Assembly (NCBI GenBank): GCA_036770645.1
Contig: DAIPIU010000015.1
Coordinates: forward strand, 1 to 50,834
Length of the DNA: 50,834 bases
Reading direction: 5' to 3'
DNA from: Rubrimonas sp036770645
GTDB lineage: Bacteria; Pseudomonadota; Alphaproteobacteria; Rhodobacterales; Rhodobacteraceae
Below the pieces are notes generated by a model. That model saw only the letters and a list, made by a program, of their open reading frames with translations, made no database searches and had not been told where the DNA came from. The stretch's first letter is position 1, and every line of letters begins with the position of its first letter. Below are positions 24,654-33,186 of this stretch, piece after piece. The position numbers and the translations under genes were made by a program.

Positions 24654-26651
24654 ATGGCCCCCCGCCCCCAGCCCTCGGACCTGTTCGGCGGCGCGGACGC
24701 CGCGGAGGGCTACGATGCCGCCTCGATCGAGGTGCTCGAGGGCCTCGAGCCGGTGCGCAAGCGCCCCGGCATGTACATCGGCGGCACGGACGACAGGGCG
24801 CTGCATCACCTGGTGGCCGAGATCCTCGACAACGCCATGGACGAGGCGGTGGCGGGGCACGCCAGCCGCATCGAGCTGGAGCTGCGCGCCGACGGCGCCT
24901 GCGTCGTGCGCGACAACGGCCGCGGCATCCCGGTCGATCCGCACCCGAAATTCCCGACCAAATCGGCGCTGGAGGTCATCCTCACCACGCTGCACGCGGG
25001 CGGCAAGTTCTCGGGCAAGGCCTACCAGACCTCGGGCGGCCTGCACGGCGTCGGGGCCTCGGTCGTGAACGCGCTGTCCGAGCGGCTGGACGTCGAGGTG
25101 GCGCGGGGGCGGACGCTCTACCGCCAGAGCTACAGCCGCGGCCACGCGCTCGGGCCGCTCGAGACGGTGGGCCCGGCACCGAACCGGCGCGGCACCACGG
25201 TGGCATTCCTGCCCGACCCCGAGATCTTCGGCCCGGCGGCGCGGCTGCGGCCCGCGCGGCTGCACCGCATGGCGCGGTCCAAGGCCTATCTGTTCCGCGG
25301 CGTCGAGATCCGCTGGCGCTGCGACCCGGCCCTGATAGGGGCGGGCGACGAGACGCCGGCCGAGGACGTCTTCCATTTCCCCGGCGGCCTGCGCGACTTC
25401 CTTGTCGAGACGCTGGCCGGCATCGAGACCTTCGCCCCCGAGCCCTTCGCCGGCCGCGTCGAATTCGCCGAGAAGTTCGGGGCGGAGGGCGCGGGTTCCG
25501 TGGAATGGGCCGTGACCTGGACCCCGGCGCGCGACCCGTTCCTGAACTCCTACTGCAACACCGTGCCGACGCCCGAGGGCGGCACGCACGAACAGGGCTT
25601 CCGCGCCGCTCTGACCAAGGGGCTGCGCGCGTATGCCGAACTGACCGGCCAGAAACGCGGGGCGCAGATCGCCCCGGAGGATGTGGCCGCAGGGGCCTGC
25701 GGCACGATTTCGGTGTTCATCCGCGATCCCGATTTCGTCGGCCAGACCAAGGACCGGCTGTCGACCGCCGAGGCCGCGCGGCTGGTCGAGGGCGCGGTGC
25801 GCGACCGGCTGGACCAGTGGCTGGCGGCCGACCCGAAGCGCGCCGGCGCGATCCTCGATTTCGTCGTCGAGCGCGCGGAGGAGCGGCTGAAGCGCCGCAA
25901 GGACAAGGAGGCCGACCGCAAGTCGGCCACCAAGCGCCTGCGCCTGCCCGGAAAGCTCGCCGACTGTTCCGAGGCGACCAAGGCACGCTCCGAGATCTTC
26001 CTCGTCGAGGGCGACAGCGCCGGCGGCTCGGCCAAGCAGGCGCGCGACCGCAAGTTCCAGGCCGTGCTGCCGCTCAGGGGCAAGATCCTGAACGTGTTGG
26101 GCGCCGCGGGCGCGCGGTTCGACCAGAACCAGGAGTTGCAGGACCTCATGCAGGCGCTGGGCGTCGGGCCGGGCGCCAAGTATCGCGACGAGGACCTGCG
26201 CTACGAGAAGGTCATCATCATGACCGACGCGGATGTGGACGGGGCCCATATCGCCGCGCTGCTGATGACCTTCTTCTTCACCCAGCTGAAGCCGCTGATC
26301 GCCGCGCGCCGCCTCTTTCTCGCCCAGCCGCCGCTCTACCGTCTCACGCAGGGTGCCGTGTCGGTCTATGCCCGCGACGACGCCGAGCGCGAGGCGTGGC
26401 TGGCGCGCGGGCTCGGCGGCAAGGGCAAGGTCGAGACCGGGCGCTTCAAGGGCCTGGGCGAGATGATGCCGAAGCAGCTGCGCGAGACCACCATGGATCC
26501 CGCGACCCGCACGCTGATCCGCGTGACGCTGGACGACGAGGAGGCGGGGGAGACGGCGGGGCTGGTGGAGCGCCTGATGGGCCGGCGGCCCGAGGCGCGG
26601 TTCCAGTTCATCCAGGACAACGCGCGCTTCGTCGAGGATGTCGATGTCTAG
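24654..26651 (+). CDS. parE: DNA topoisomerase IV subunit B
   Basis: The 665-residue ATPase subunit of topoisomerase IV, which decatenates daughter chromosomes with ParC. The GHKL ATPase domain has VRKRPGMYIGGTDDRALHHLV, EILDNAMDEAV, DNGRGIPVDPHPKFP and TSGGLHGVGASVVNALS. The transducer follows, then TOPRIM with LVEGDSAGGSAKQARDR and ILNVLGAAGARFDQNQELQDL, and MTDADVDGAHIAALLMTFFF with the metal-binding Asp residues. Length and the DPATRTLIRV C-terminus favour ParE over GyrB. Start is ATG 24654. The first downstream lipoprotein gene starts at or inside its end. Confidence 0.93.
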   Translation: MAPRPQPSDLFGGADAAEGYDAASIEVLEGLEPVRKRPGMYIGGTDDRALHHLVAEILDNAMDEAVAGHASRIELELRADGACVVRDNGRGIPVDPHPKFPTKSALEVILTTLHAGGKFSGKAYQTSGGLHGVGASVVNALSERLDVEVARGRTLYRQSYSRGHALGPLETVGPAPNRRGTTVAFLPDPEIFGPAARLRPARLHRMARSKAYLFRGVEIRWRCDPALIGAGDETPAEDVFHFPGGLRDFLVETLAGIETFAPEPFAGRVEFAEKFGAEGAGSVEWAVTWTPARDPFLNSYCNTVPTPEGGTHEQGFRAALTKGLRAYAELTGQKRGAQIAPEDVAAGACGTISVFIRDPDFVGQTKDRLSTAEAARLVEGAVRDRLDQWLAADPKRAGAILDFVVERAEERLKRRKDKEADRKSATKRLRLPGKLADCSEATKARSEIFLVEGDSAGGSAKQARDRKFQAVLPLRGKILNVLGAAGARFDQNQELQDLMQALGVGPGAKYRDEDLRYEKVIIMTDADVDGAHIAALLMTFFFTQLKPLIAARRLFLAQPPLYRLTQGAVSVYARDDAEREAWLARGLGGKGKVETGRFKGLGEMMPKQLRETTMDPATRTLIRVTLDDEEAGETAGLVERLMGRRPEARFQFIQDNARFVEDVDV

Positions 26652-27225
26652 GCCGGCAATGCGCGCGGTCGCGGCCGCGACACTCGCGGCGGCGCTGGCG
26701 GCCTGCGTCCCGGGCATGCCCTTCGACGAGGTGATCACCCTCGCCGACCAGTCCTCCGCCTACAGCGCGCGGGAGATCGCGGCATTCGCCGCCGCGGGGC
26801 CGGCGGTCGAGCTGCGCGGGCCGCTGCCCGGCGGCGCCGCCCCCGAGGCGGTGATCGCGGCGCTGCGGCTTCCCGGGTATCTCCCGCAGACCCCCTTCGC
26901 GCCCGCGCCCGATCCGCCGCTGTCCGGGCGGCAGGCGCGCTTCGTGCTGGTGTTCGGCCCGCGCGCCGGCCTCGACCCCGACGCGATCTGCCGGGGCGAG
27001 GTCGATGGCGGACCGCAGGGCCCGGGCCTGGGCGTCGCAGCCGTGTTCTGCCGCGGGCCCTCCCCCTTCGGCTGGGCGCGGCTCGATCATGCGCGGCCGC
27101 TGACGCCCGGGGAGCCCGCCTTCGGGGCTGCCCTCACGCGGCTGTTCGCGGCAGCGGCTCCGCGGCGCAACCCCAACGATCCGCAGCGCGACGACGGGAA
27201 CGCCTGCATCATCATGTGCGGCTGA
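26638..27225 (+). CDS. Hypothetical lipoprotein, tandem paralogue 1
   Basis: About 195 residues with a lipoprotein signal ending in the lipobox AAC (LAAALAACVPG). Possible starts are ATG 26638, 26644 and 26659. The first two overlap the parE end; the third gives the most usual signal length. The mature part has VITLADQSSAY, a PEAVIAALRLP segment, FVLVFGPR and a Cys pair (DAICRG, AVFCRG). The protein encoded next door at 27244 shows the same order, VIT...PAEVAARLKAP...LVLVF...C...C, so the two are homologous. Function unknown. Likely cotranscribed with parE. Confidence 0.7.
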   Translation: MSMSRPAMRAVAAATLAAALAACVPGMPFDEVITLADQSSAYSAREIAAFAAAGPAVELRGPLPGGAAPEAVIAALRLPGYLPQTPFAPAPDPPLSGRQARFVLVFGPRAGLDPDAICRGEVDGGPQGPGLGVAAVFCRGPSPFGWARLDHARPLTPGEPAFGAALTRLFAAAAPRRNPNDPQRDDGNACIIMCG

Positions 27226-27243
27226 AGAAGGGGGGCACGGACC

Positions 27244-27759
27244 ATGCGCGGCCTGTCGCGCCTGTTCGCCGGTCTGATGGCGCTGCTCGGGGCGGGCTGC
27301 GACGACGGCACCGTGATCACCCATGTCGACAGCGCGCAGGCGCGGCTCGCGCGCTCGATGCTCGTGACCGCCGGTCCGCAGGGCTTCCCCGTGGAGATCC
27401 ACGGCGCGCCCTTCGCGGGGGTGACGCCCGCGGAGGTCGCGGCGCGGCTGAAGGCCCCGCCGCGCTTTCCGGCGGGCATCCGCTTCCGGGCCGTGGAACC
27501 CGGCGCCGAGGGGCGGCGGCTTGTGCTGGTGTTCAACCGCGCGCGCCACCCCGACGCCTGGGCCGACTGCCGGCTGACGGCGCCGCCGCCGGCGCTGGCC
27601 CCGCGCAGCGAGGGGTTCTCGGTCTCCGCGACCCTGTGCTCGGGTCAGGGCGTGGTGGTCGCGGGCCATCTCGAGGCCCGGCGAAGCCGCGCGGACGACC
27701 CCGAAGGCTTCGCAAGGGCCATGACCCTGTTGCTGATGTCCATCATGGAGGGCGCGTGA
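27244..27759 (+). CDS. Hypothetical lipoprotein, tandem paralogue 2
   Basis: 171 residues with the lipoprotein signal MRGLSRLFAGLMALLGAGC (lipidated Cys19). The mature part shows VITHVDSAQARLARSML, a TPAEVAARLKAP segment, RLVLVFNRARHP and two cysteines (WADCRL, ATLCSG), colinear with the preceding lipoprotein. Gap to that gene is 18 bp, with GGGGG as ribosome site, so they form one operon. No known family recognised. The two conserved cysteines suggest a periplasmic disulfide-bonded fold. Confidence 0.72.
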   Translation: MRGLSRLFAGLMALLGAGCDDGTVITHVDSAQARLARSMLVTAGPQGFPVEIHGAPFAGVTPAEVAARLKAPPRFPAGIRFRAVEPGAEGRRLVLVFNRARHPDAWADCRLTAPPPALAPRSEGFSVSATLCSGQGVVVAGHLEARRSRADDPEGFARAMTLLLMSIMEGA

Positions 27760-27856
27760 TCGCGGCGATGCCGGCGTCGGTGGACAACCGGGGCGCGAGC
27801 AGGCTAGCCACCCCTCTGGCAGGCAGCCCAGTCGGGTCCCCAGAACGGAGCGTCGG

Positions 27857-28558
27857 ATGACCGCTCTCCAGCACCGCCTTGCCATCGCCGCAGCGGCGCT
27901 CGCGCTGGGTGGCTGCTCGGCGCCCCGCCCGCTGTTCGTCCAGCCCCCGGGCCTCGAACGCGATGCGGAAACCCACGCGATCCGCGGGTTGCGGGGCGGG
28001 AACTCCGGCTATTTCGCGCTCGCGGGCCATGTGGGCGGCTTCGCACGGGGCCCGGACGCGCTGACGGCGGCGGGCTTCACCGATCTGCGGCCGGGTTCGG
28101 TCGCCTTCGACATCGCCGGGCCTGAACTGCCGGGCGCCATCGAGGCCGTCTGCGACGCGGACGCGCAGACGGTGGCGGGGGCCGGCCCCCCGGACGCGGG
28201 CGAAGCGCCCGCCATGCTGCACTGCGATTTCGCGCTCGATGGCGGCCCGACGGACTGGCGGCTGGCGCTGGAGCGCGCGCCGGGCGACGCACGGCAGAGC
28301 AGGGGCGAGATCGCGCTGGACGCCGCGGCCCTCGTCCTGCGCTCGGGCCCCCGCAGCGGCGACGCGCAGGGCGGGGACGGCCCGATAGCCGGCTATGCCA
28401 TGGAGGGACCGGACGGCGCCGTCGCCTCGCTGGACCTGAGCGTCGAGCCGCCGCTGCTGCGGCTTTCGTCCAGGGCGACCCCGCCGCAGCGCAGGGCCGC
28501 GATCGTGGCGGCCGCCGGCCTGTCGGCGCTGGCCGGGCCGTCGCCTGCGCGACGGTGA
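27857..28558 (+). CDS. Hypothetical lipoprotein (233 aa)
   Basis: 233 residues with the signal MTALQHRLAIAAAALALGGC and lipobox LGGC. The mature part begins SAPRPLFVQPPGLERDAE. It has two cysteines (EAVCDAD, MLHCDFALDG), the second followed by a beta-rich C-terminal half. Unlike the two upstream lipoproteins it lacks the VIT and LVLVF signatures. A weak TGGACA-N18-TAGCCA element at 27781-27810 could give it its own promoter. No function can be read from the sequence. Confidence 0.65.
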   Translation: MTALQHRLAIAAAALALGGCSAPRPLFVQPPGLERDAETHAIRGLRGGNSGYFALAGHVGGFARGPDALTAAGFTDLRPGSVAFDIAGPELPGAIEAVCDADAQTVAGAGPPDAGEAPAMLHCDFALDGGPTDWRLALERAPGDARQSRGEIALDAAALVLRSGPRSGDAQGGDGPIAGYAMEGPDGAVASLDLSVEPPLLRLSSRATPPQRRAAIVAAAGLSALAGPSPARR

Positions 28559-28633
28559 CCCGCCCGGAACCCGGAAGAGGCGCTCGCGGCCGCAGCGCGC
28601 AGGCCCGGCGTCGAGGCCGGCCGCCTCAGGACA

Positions 28634-29302
28634 TCACCGCGCCGTCGCGCGTGTCGCCGACACGGGCGCGAAGGACAGCCGGTGATGGCGCGTGGCGCCG
28701 GACCGGCCCAGCGCCGCGAGGTGCTGCGCCGTGCCGTATCCCGCATTGGCCGCCCAGCCATAGGCGGGATGGCGGTCGCCGAGACGCGCCATCAGCCCGT
28801 CCCGGCAGACCTTGGCGATGATCGACGCGGCGGCGATCTGCGGCACGGTCGCATCGCCGCGGACCACCGCCAGCACGTCCCCATCGAGGCCCGGCGGGAT
28901 GTCCGCGCCATCGATCCGCACCGGCGCGGCGATGCCCAGCCGCGCGACCGCGCGGACCATCGCCGCAAGCGTGGCGCACCGCACGCCGTCTCCGTCGACC
29001 CGCGCAGCCGGGGCCGCCGCCAGCGCGAAGCGCGCCTGCGCCGCGATGAGGCCGCGGAGGCGCAGGCGCTGCGCGGGCGTCAGGCGCTTGCTGTCGTCGA
29101 GCGCGCCAAGCAGGGCGGGATCGATGGCGCAGGGGTCGAACCAGACCGCCGCAACGATCACGGGCCCGCACAGCGCGCCGCGGCCCACCTCGTCGCAGCC
29201 GATCAGGGCCGGCCACTGCGCGGCGGCGGCAGGGTCGAACGGGCGCGCGCGCCGCGCCCCGCGCGGGGCCGCGGCCTGCGGGCCGCCGGATCGATCAGGC
29301 AT
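28634..29302 (-). CDS. rnhB: Ribonuclease HII
   Basis: A 222-residue RNase HII that cleaves RNA in RNA-DNA hybrids and at single ribonucleotides. The catalytic motif is ALIGCDEVGRGALCGPVIVA (Asp-Glu pair), with LDDSKRLTPAQRLRLRG and VPQIAAASIIAKVCRDGLM supplying further active-site residues. The last motif has HPAYGWAANAGYGT. ATG 29302 was chosen; a longer frame to 29395 adds a low-complexity basic leader. It is convergent with the lipoprotein gene at 28558 and lies downstream of truA on the same strand. Confidence 0.9.
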   Translation of the reverse strand: MPDRSGGPQAAAPRGARRARPFDPAAAAQWPALIGCDEVGRGALCGPVIVAAVWFDPCAIDPALLGALDDSKRLTPAQRLRLRGLIAAQARFALAAAPAARVDGDGVRCATLAAMVRAVARLGIAAPVRIDGADIPPGLDGDVLAVVRGDATVPQIAAASIIAKVCRDGLMARLGDRHPAYGWAANAGYGTAQHLAALGRSGATRHHRLSFAPVSATRATAR

Positions 29303-29443
29303 CGGGTCGACCCCGGGCGCGCGCGGGCCATCCCGGCGCGCCGCGGCGGCGGCGGACGGGCGGGGTTCGCGCGCGCCGATCGCGTCCCGAGCCACTGCGC
29401 GGCGCGGCGCGCCGGCGCAGCCCTGGCTCGCCGTCGCCGGCCT

Positions 29444-30208
29444 TCAGCCCGGCGGGCAAGGCGGCGCCCCTTCGGGATAGCGCACGGCGACGAGGCGCAG
29501 CCCGTCGGGTGGCGCGACGGGACCGCAGGCGGCACGGTCGCGCGAGGCCAGTGCCACGGCAGGCCTGTCCGCCGGCCAGCGCCCGAGGCCGACCTGGACG
29601 AGAGTCCCGACCATGCCGCGGACCTGATTGTGCAGGAAACTGCGCGCGCGCGCGCGCACGACGACGGCCCCGCCCTCGCGGACCACGTCGAGCGCATCGA
29701 GGGTGCGCATGGGCGAGGCCGCCTGGCACTGGGCCGCGCGGAAGGTGGTGAAATCGTGCCGCCCGAGCAGCCCACGCGCCGCCTCGGCCATTGCGGCGGC
29801 ATCCAGCGGGGGCGTGCGCCAGGCCAGGCCCGCCTCCAGCGCCAGCGGCGCCGAGCGGTCGACGAGGCGATAGGCATAGGCCCGCTCGACCGCGTCGAAG
29901 CGGGCGTGGAAACCGGGGGCGACCGGCTCGGCGGCGAGCACGGCCACCGGCAGGGGGCGAAGCCAATGGTTCAGCGCGGCGGCAAGGCGCCCCCCGTCCC
30001 ACGGCCGCGCGAGATCGGCGTGGGCGACCTGCCCCGTCGCATGGACCCCCGCATCGGTGCGCCCCGCCCCGATCGCCGCCGGCGCGGCCGGATCGAGGCG
30101 CGCCAGCGCCGCCTCGAGCGCCCCCTGCACCGACATGCCGACGGCCTGACGCTGCCAGCCCACGAAGGGCCCGCCGTGATATTCCAGCGTGAGCTTGAAG
30201 CGCTTCAT
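29444..30208 (-). CDS. truA: tRNA pseudouridine(38-40) synthase
   Basis: The 254-residue TruA, which makes pseudouridine at positions 38-40 in the tRNA anticodon arm. Hallmarks are KLTLEYHGGPFVGWQRQ near the N-terminus, the catalytic Asp in AGRTDAGVHATGQVAH, RSFLHNQVRGMVGTLVQVG and PPDGLRLVAVRYPEG at the C-terminus. Length is typical. The ATG at 30208 has the short start MKRFKLTLEY usual for the family. It precedes rnhB by 141 bp. Confidence 0.94.
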   Translation of the reverse strand: MKRFKLTLEYHGGPFVGWQRQAVGMSVQGALEAALARLDPAAPAAIGAGRTDAGVHATGQVAHADLARPWDGGRLAAALNHWLRPLPVAVLAAEPVAPGFHARFDAVERAYAYRLVDRSAPLALEAGLAWRTPPLDAAAMAEAARGLLGRHDFTTFRAAQCQAASPMRTLDALDVVREGGAVVVRARARSFLHNQVRGMVGTLVQVGLGRWPADRPAVALASRDRAACGPVAPPDGLRLVAVRYPEGAPPCPPG

Positions 30209-30519
30209 GGCCGTTTCGATAAACCGGCGGTCGCCTCCGTGGCCAGAGCCCCGGGCGACCTGCCGCATGCCGGGGCATGTCGGCCGCCCGCGGTCCCGGC
30301 CCCATCCGTGCGGGGGCCGGAGGTCCCGGGCCGCCGGCTTCGCGACGCGCAGGTCGCAGCCGGCGAGGCCGCGGAAGCGCTCTCGGTCCATGATGCTGCG
30401 GCTTCGGGATCGCCAACCCGACAAGGCCGGCGCTGGCGCCCCGATGGCGTTCGCGCTGTCGGTTCCGGCCAGGCTCGCGCCGAACGCCTCAGGGGTATTT
30501 GCGGGCGCGACCGGGCCGA
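30209..30519. other. Intergenic stretch between truA and tRNA-Thr, no gene found
   Basis: A 311-bp gap. Open frames here are short, have skewed Arg/Pro/Ala composition and no plausible start or family match on either strand. It contains no clear terminator for tRNA-Thr and no convincing truA promoter; several small GC-rich inverted repeats are present, as expected at this base composition. Confidence 0.5.
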
Positions 30520-30594
<75 letters not shown>

Positions 30595-30605
30595 GACAGC
30601 CGGTC

Positions 30606-30633
30606 GGGTAAGGCCTCGGCGTCAGGAATGCAA
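30606..30633 (-). promoter_or_regulatory. Possible tRNA-Thr promoter
   Basis: On the minus strand, TTGCAT (30633-30628), a 16-bp spacer and TTACCC (30611-30606) end 12 bp before the tRNA 5' end, the right place for a tRNA promoter. The -10 is poor, so this is tentative. Confidence 0.35.
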
Positions 30634-30680
30634 GACCCGAGCGCGGCGACCGCAGCAGCCGCCGCACGGTGCGCGCGCCG

Positions 30681-31376
30681 TCATTCGGCGGCGGCGAGCC
30701 GGGTGCGCATGTCGCAGGTGAACAGCACGTCCCCATCGTCGAACACATGCACCTCGGTGCGCGGCCGCAGGGCATCGCGCAGCTGGCGCACGGGCCGCAG
30801 GACGAAGCCCGGGGTGCCGGAGCCGATGATCATGGGCGCCACAAGCACATGCAGCGCGTCGATCCGGCCCGCATCGAGGAAGCGGCCTATCGTGTTCGAG
30901 CCGCCCTCGACCAGGATGCGCCGCAGGCCGCTGGCAGCGAGCGCCGCGACGATGGAAGCCGGCGGCAGCTGCCCCGCAGCGTCGGGCACCACCGGCAGGG
31001 CCACCGCGCCGGCGGGAACCGCCACGCCCGGCAGGGTCGCCACGACCGGCGCGCCCCGCCCGTCGGACAGCATGCGAGCCCCGGCCGGCATGCGACCCGA
31101 GGGATCGACGACGACGCGGACCGGATCGCGCCCCGCGACCAGGCGCACCGTCAGCTGCGGATCGTCCGCCGCGACCGTGCCGACGCCGACCAGCACGGCA
31201 TCGACCGCCGCCCGCAGGCGGTGCAGGTGCGCGAGCGCCGCCCGGCCCGAGATGTTGCGCGAGGCGCCGGTGATCGTGGCGATGCGTCCGTCCAGCGTCT
31301 GGCCGACCTGGGCCACGACGAAGGGCCCCTCGCCCGCGTGCAGCGCCGCCAGCGCGCGTTCGGGACAGTATCTCAT
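30681..31376 (-). CDS. RibD C-terminal-domain (dihydrofolate-reductase-like) reductase
   Basis: A 231-residue stand-alone RibD_C domain protein. VAQVGQTLDGRIATITGASR is the NADPH/substrate entry motif, AVDAVLVGVGTVAADDPQLTVR the conserved core, and LRRILVEGGSNTIGRFL the second cofactor loop. RibD itself has a deaminase domain first; here it is absent. The enzyme therefore resembles the separate reductases of riboflavin synthesis (5-amino-6-ribosylamino-uracil phosphate reduction) or an uncharacterised NADPH reductase. No other rib genes are nearby. ATG 31376 overlaps the opgC stop by ATGA, so the two are translationally coupled. Confidence 0.78.
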   Translation of the reverse strand: MRYCPERALAALHAGEGPFVVAQVGQTLDGRIATITGASRNISGRAALAHLHRLRAAVDAVLVGVGTVAADDPQLTVRLVAGRDPVRVVVDPSGRMPAGARMLSDGRGAPVVATLPGVAVPAGAVALPVVPDAAGQLPPASIVAALAASGLRRILVEGGSNTIGRFLDAGRIDALHVLVAPMIIGSGTPGFVLRPVRQLRDALRPRTEVHVFDDGDVLFTCDMRTRLAAAE

Positions 31377-32938
31377 CGCGCGCCCTGCCCTGTTTCGAGA
31401 ACCGGTGCGCCCCGCGCCGCGATGCCCTGGCCGCGCCAGGGCGAGGTCTTGAGCCACGCGACGCCGTAGGCGACGCCGATCAGCGCGGCCATGCCGCCGA
31501 GGTTGACCAGAGCGACGGAAAGCGGCCCGCGCCCGAGATGATCGAGCGCGAGGCCGCAGAGCTGCGACAGCGGGATCGAGGCCATGAACACCGCCAGAGA
31601 CTGGGTGCCGACCTTGCGCAGCACCGGGGCCACGGCCACGACCGCGTCGCGGCGCAGCCAGACGCGCGCGCCGTCCGGCGCGGCGTGCCACAGCAGCGCG
31701 GCCAGCGCCGCGAGATGGACCAGCGACAGCGCGTCCGTCCCGGGCCCCGGCGCGAGGGGCAGCGCCGCCATCAGGCCCGGCGCCATGGCCTGAAGGGCCG
31801 TCGCATGGGCATAGGGCGCGGTGACCAGCAGCGTCGCGGCGGCGATGCCCATCCGCCGGCCGCGCGCCGGCGCCGGCCCGGCCGGCGCGGGAAGGCCCTG
31901 CGACAGCCGCGCGCCGGACGGGCCGGCCGCCCACCACGCCAGATAGGCGAGCGCGAGGAAATGCGCGCAGCGGAGGATGCCGAAGGCGGTCTTGTCCCAA
32001 AGCGGCCACATCGCCTCGCGCGACGCGGACAGGAACGCGGCGAGACCCGAACCTTCCGGCAGGTAGTGGCCGAGATAGAGCTTGTGCCATGCGAGCGGCA
32101 GCGACAGGGCGATCACCGCCGCCGACAGCAAGGCCAGCCGGCGCGAGCGCGGCGGCGCGGGCAACCAGCCGGCCCCGAAGGCGAAGCCGGCGAAGAACAC
32201 CAGTTGCCACGCGAAGGGATTGAAGAACCACACATGGCTTCCGTCGGGGGTCGCCGGCAGGTTCAGCGCCGCGAAATTCGCGCCCAGCGGCGCAAGCGCC
32301 GTCCAGACCGCGGCGTCGCCCGCGTCCCCGGACAAGCGCCACCACAGCGCGCCCAGGGTCGCCGCCAGCCAGAGCATCCAGACGGCGGCCGCGACGGCGA
32401 CCGCGCCACCTGCCCGGTGCAGCGCCATCACCGCGGGGATCATGGCGAGGATCACGAGATACATCGGCAGGATGTCGAACAGCCCGGGCACATAGCGCAG
32501 GGTCAGAAGCGCGGGCAGGGTCCGGCGCGCTTCGTCCAGCAGCGGCAGCACATAGGGTTCGGTGACGTAGGCATGGGGCCGCGCCCCCCAGCCGTTCAGG
32601 TCGATCGCGGCCAGCATCGCCACGGTCGCGACGAACACGCCGACATGCGCCCAGTAGACCTGCCACACGCGATGGACGATGCGGGTCGTGCCCATCGCCC
32701 AGCCTCGGCGCAGATAGGTGGCGCCGAAGGCCAGCGCCGAGGCGAAGCCGGAACAGAAGACGAAGATCTCGGTCGCATCGGAGAAGCCGAAGCGGGCCGG
32801 GATCCACAATGCCCATGCGTTCATCGGGATATGGGCGGTGAGGATGATCAGCATCGCCGCGCCGCGAAAGAAATCCAGCCGCGGGTCCCGTCCGCGGCCC
32901 TCGGGCGCTGCTGCCTGCCGTGCGTTTCCGCCGATCAC
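31373..32938 (-). CDS. opgC: OpgC-family membrane protein (osmoregulated periplasmic glucan succinylation)
   Basis: A 521-residue polytopic protein with about ten hydrophobic helices. The N-terminal RDPRLDFFRGAAMLIILTAH and NAWALWIPARFGFSDATEIF segments are the OpgC (acyltransferase-3-related) signature. Known OpgC adds succinyl groups to osmoregulated periplasmic glucans at the inner membrane. GTG 32938 is favoured because GGAGAG lies just upstream; the ATG at 32959 would place that site inside the gene. The opgGH glucan synthesis genes are not in the window. Coupled by ATGA to the RibD_C reductase downstream, an unexplained pairing. Confidence 0.82.
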   Translation of the reverse strand: MIGGNARQAAAPEGRGRDPRLDFFRGAAMLIILTAHIPMNAWALWIPARFGFSDATEIFVFCSGFASALAFGATYLRRGWAMGTTRIVHRVWQVYWAHVGVFVATVAMLAAIDLNGWGARPHAYVTEPYVLPLLDEARRTLPALLTLRYVPGLFDILPMYLVILAMIPAVMALHRAGGAVAVAAAVWMLWLAATLGALWWRLSGDAGDAAVWTALAPLGANFAALNLPATPDGSHVWFFNPFAWQLVFFAGFAFGAGWLPAPPRSRRLALLSAAVIALSLPLAWHKLYLGHYLPEGSGLAAFLSASREAMWPLWDKTAFGILRCAHFLALAYLAWWAAGPSGARLSQGLPAPAGPAPARGRRMGIAAATLLVTAPYAHATALQAMAPGLMAALPLAPGPGTDALSLVHLAALAALLWHAAPDGARVWLRRDAVVAVAPVLRKVGTQSLAVFMASIPLSQLCGLALDHLGRGPLSVALVNLGGMAALIGVAYGVAWLKTSPWRGQGIAARGAPVLETGQGAR

Positions 32939-33186
32939 GCGTCTCTCCACACCGCACACATATCAAGTAGAAATAGGGACTATACCGCGGTGCGGAAAGC
33001 GCCCGGACGGCGCCGATCGGTCAATTGCGCGCGATCCGGGCGCGAAACCGCCGGCGCTAACCGCACGGAAACCGTTCGCCGCCGACAACGACATGGTTAT
33101 TCCCCGTCAGGGTTCCTGCGCATGCCGCGCCGCCGCCGTCTCCGCCCTGCCCCGCAGACCGTCCCGCCACAGGGGGCGCGCGGCGC

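Noticed and set aside
29636..29660. Alternating CG tract within truA
   Set aside because: It encodes the Arg/Ala residues before the conserved TruA FLHNQVRG segment; simple sequence produced by codon choice, not a separate element.
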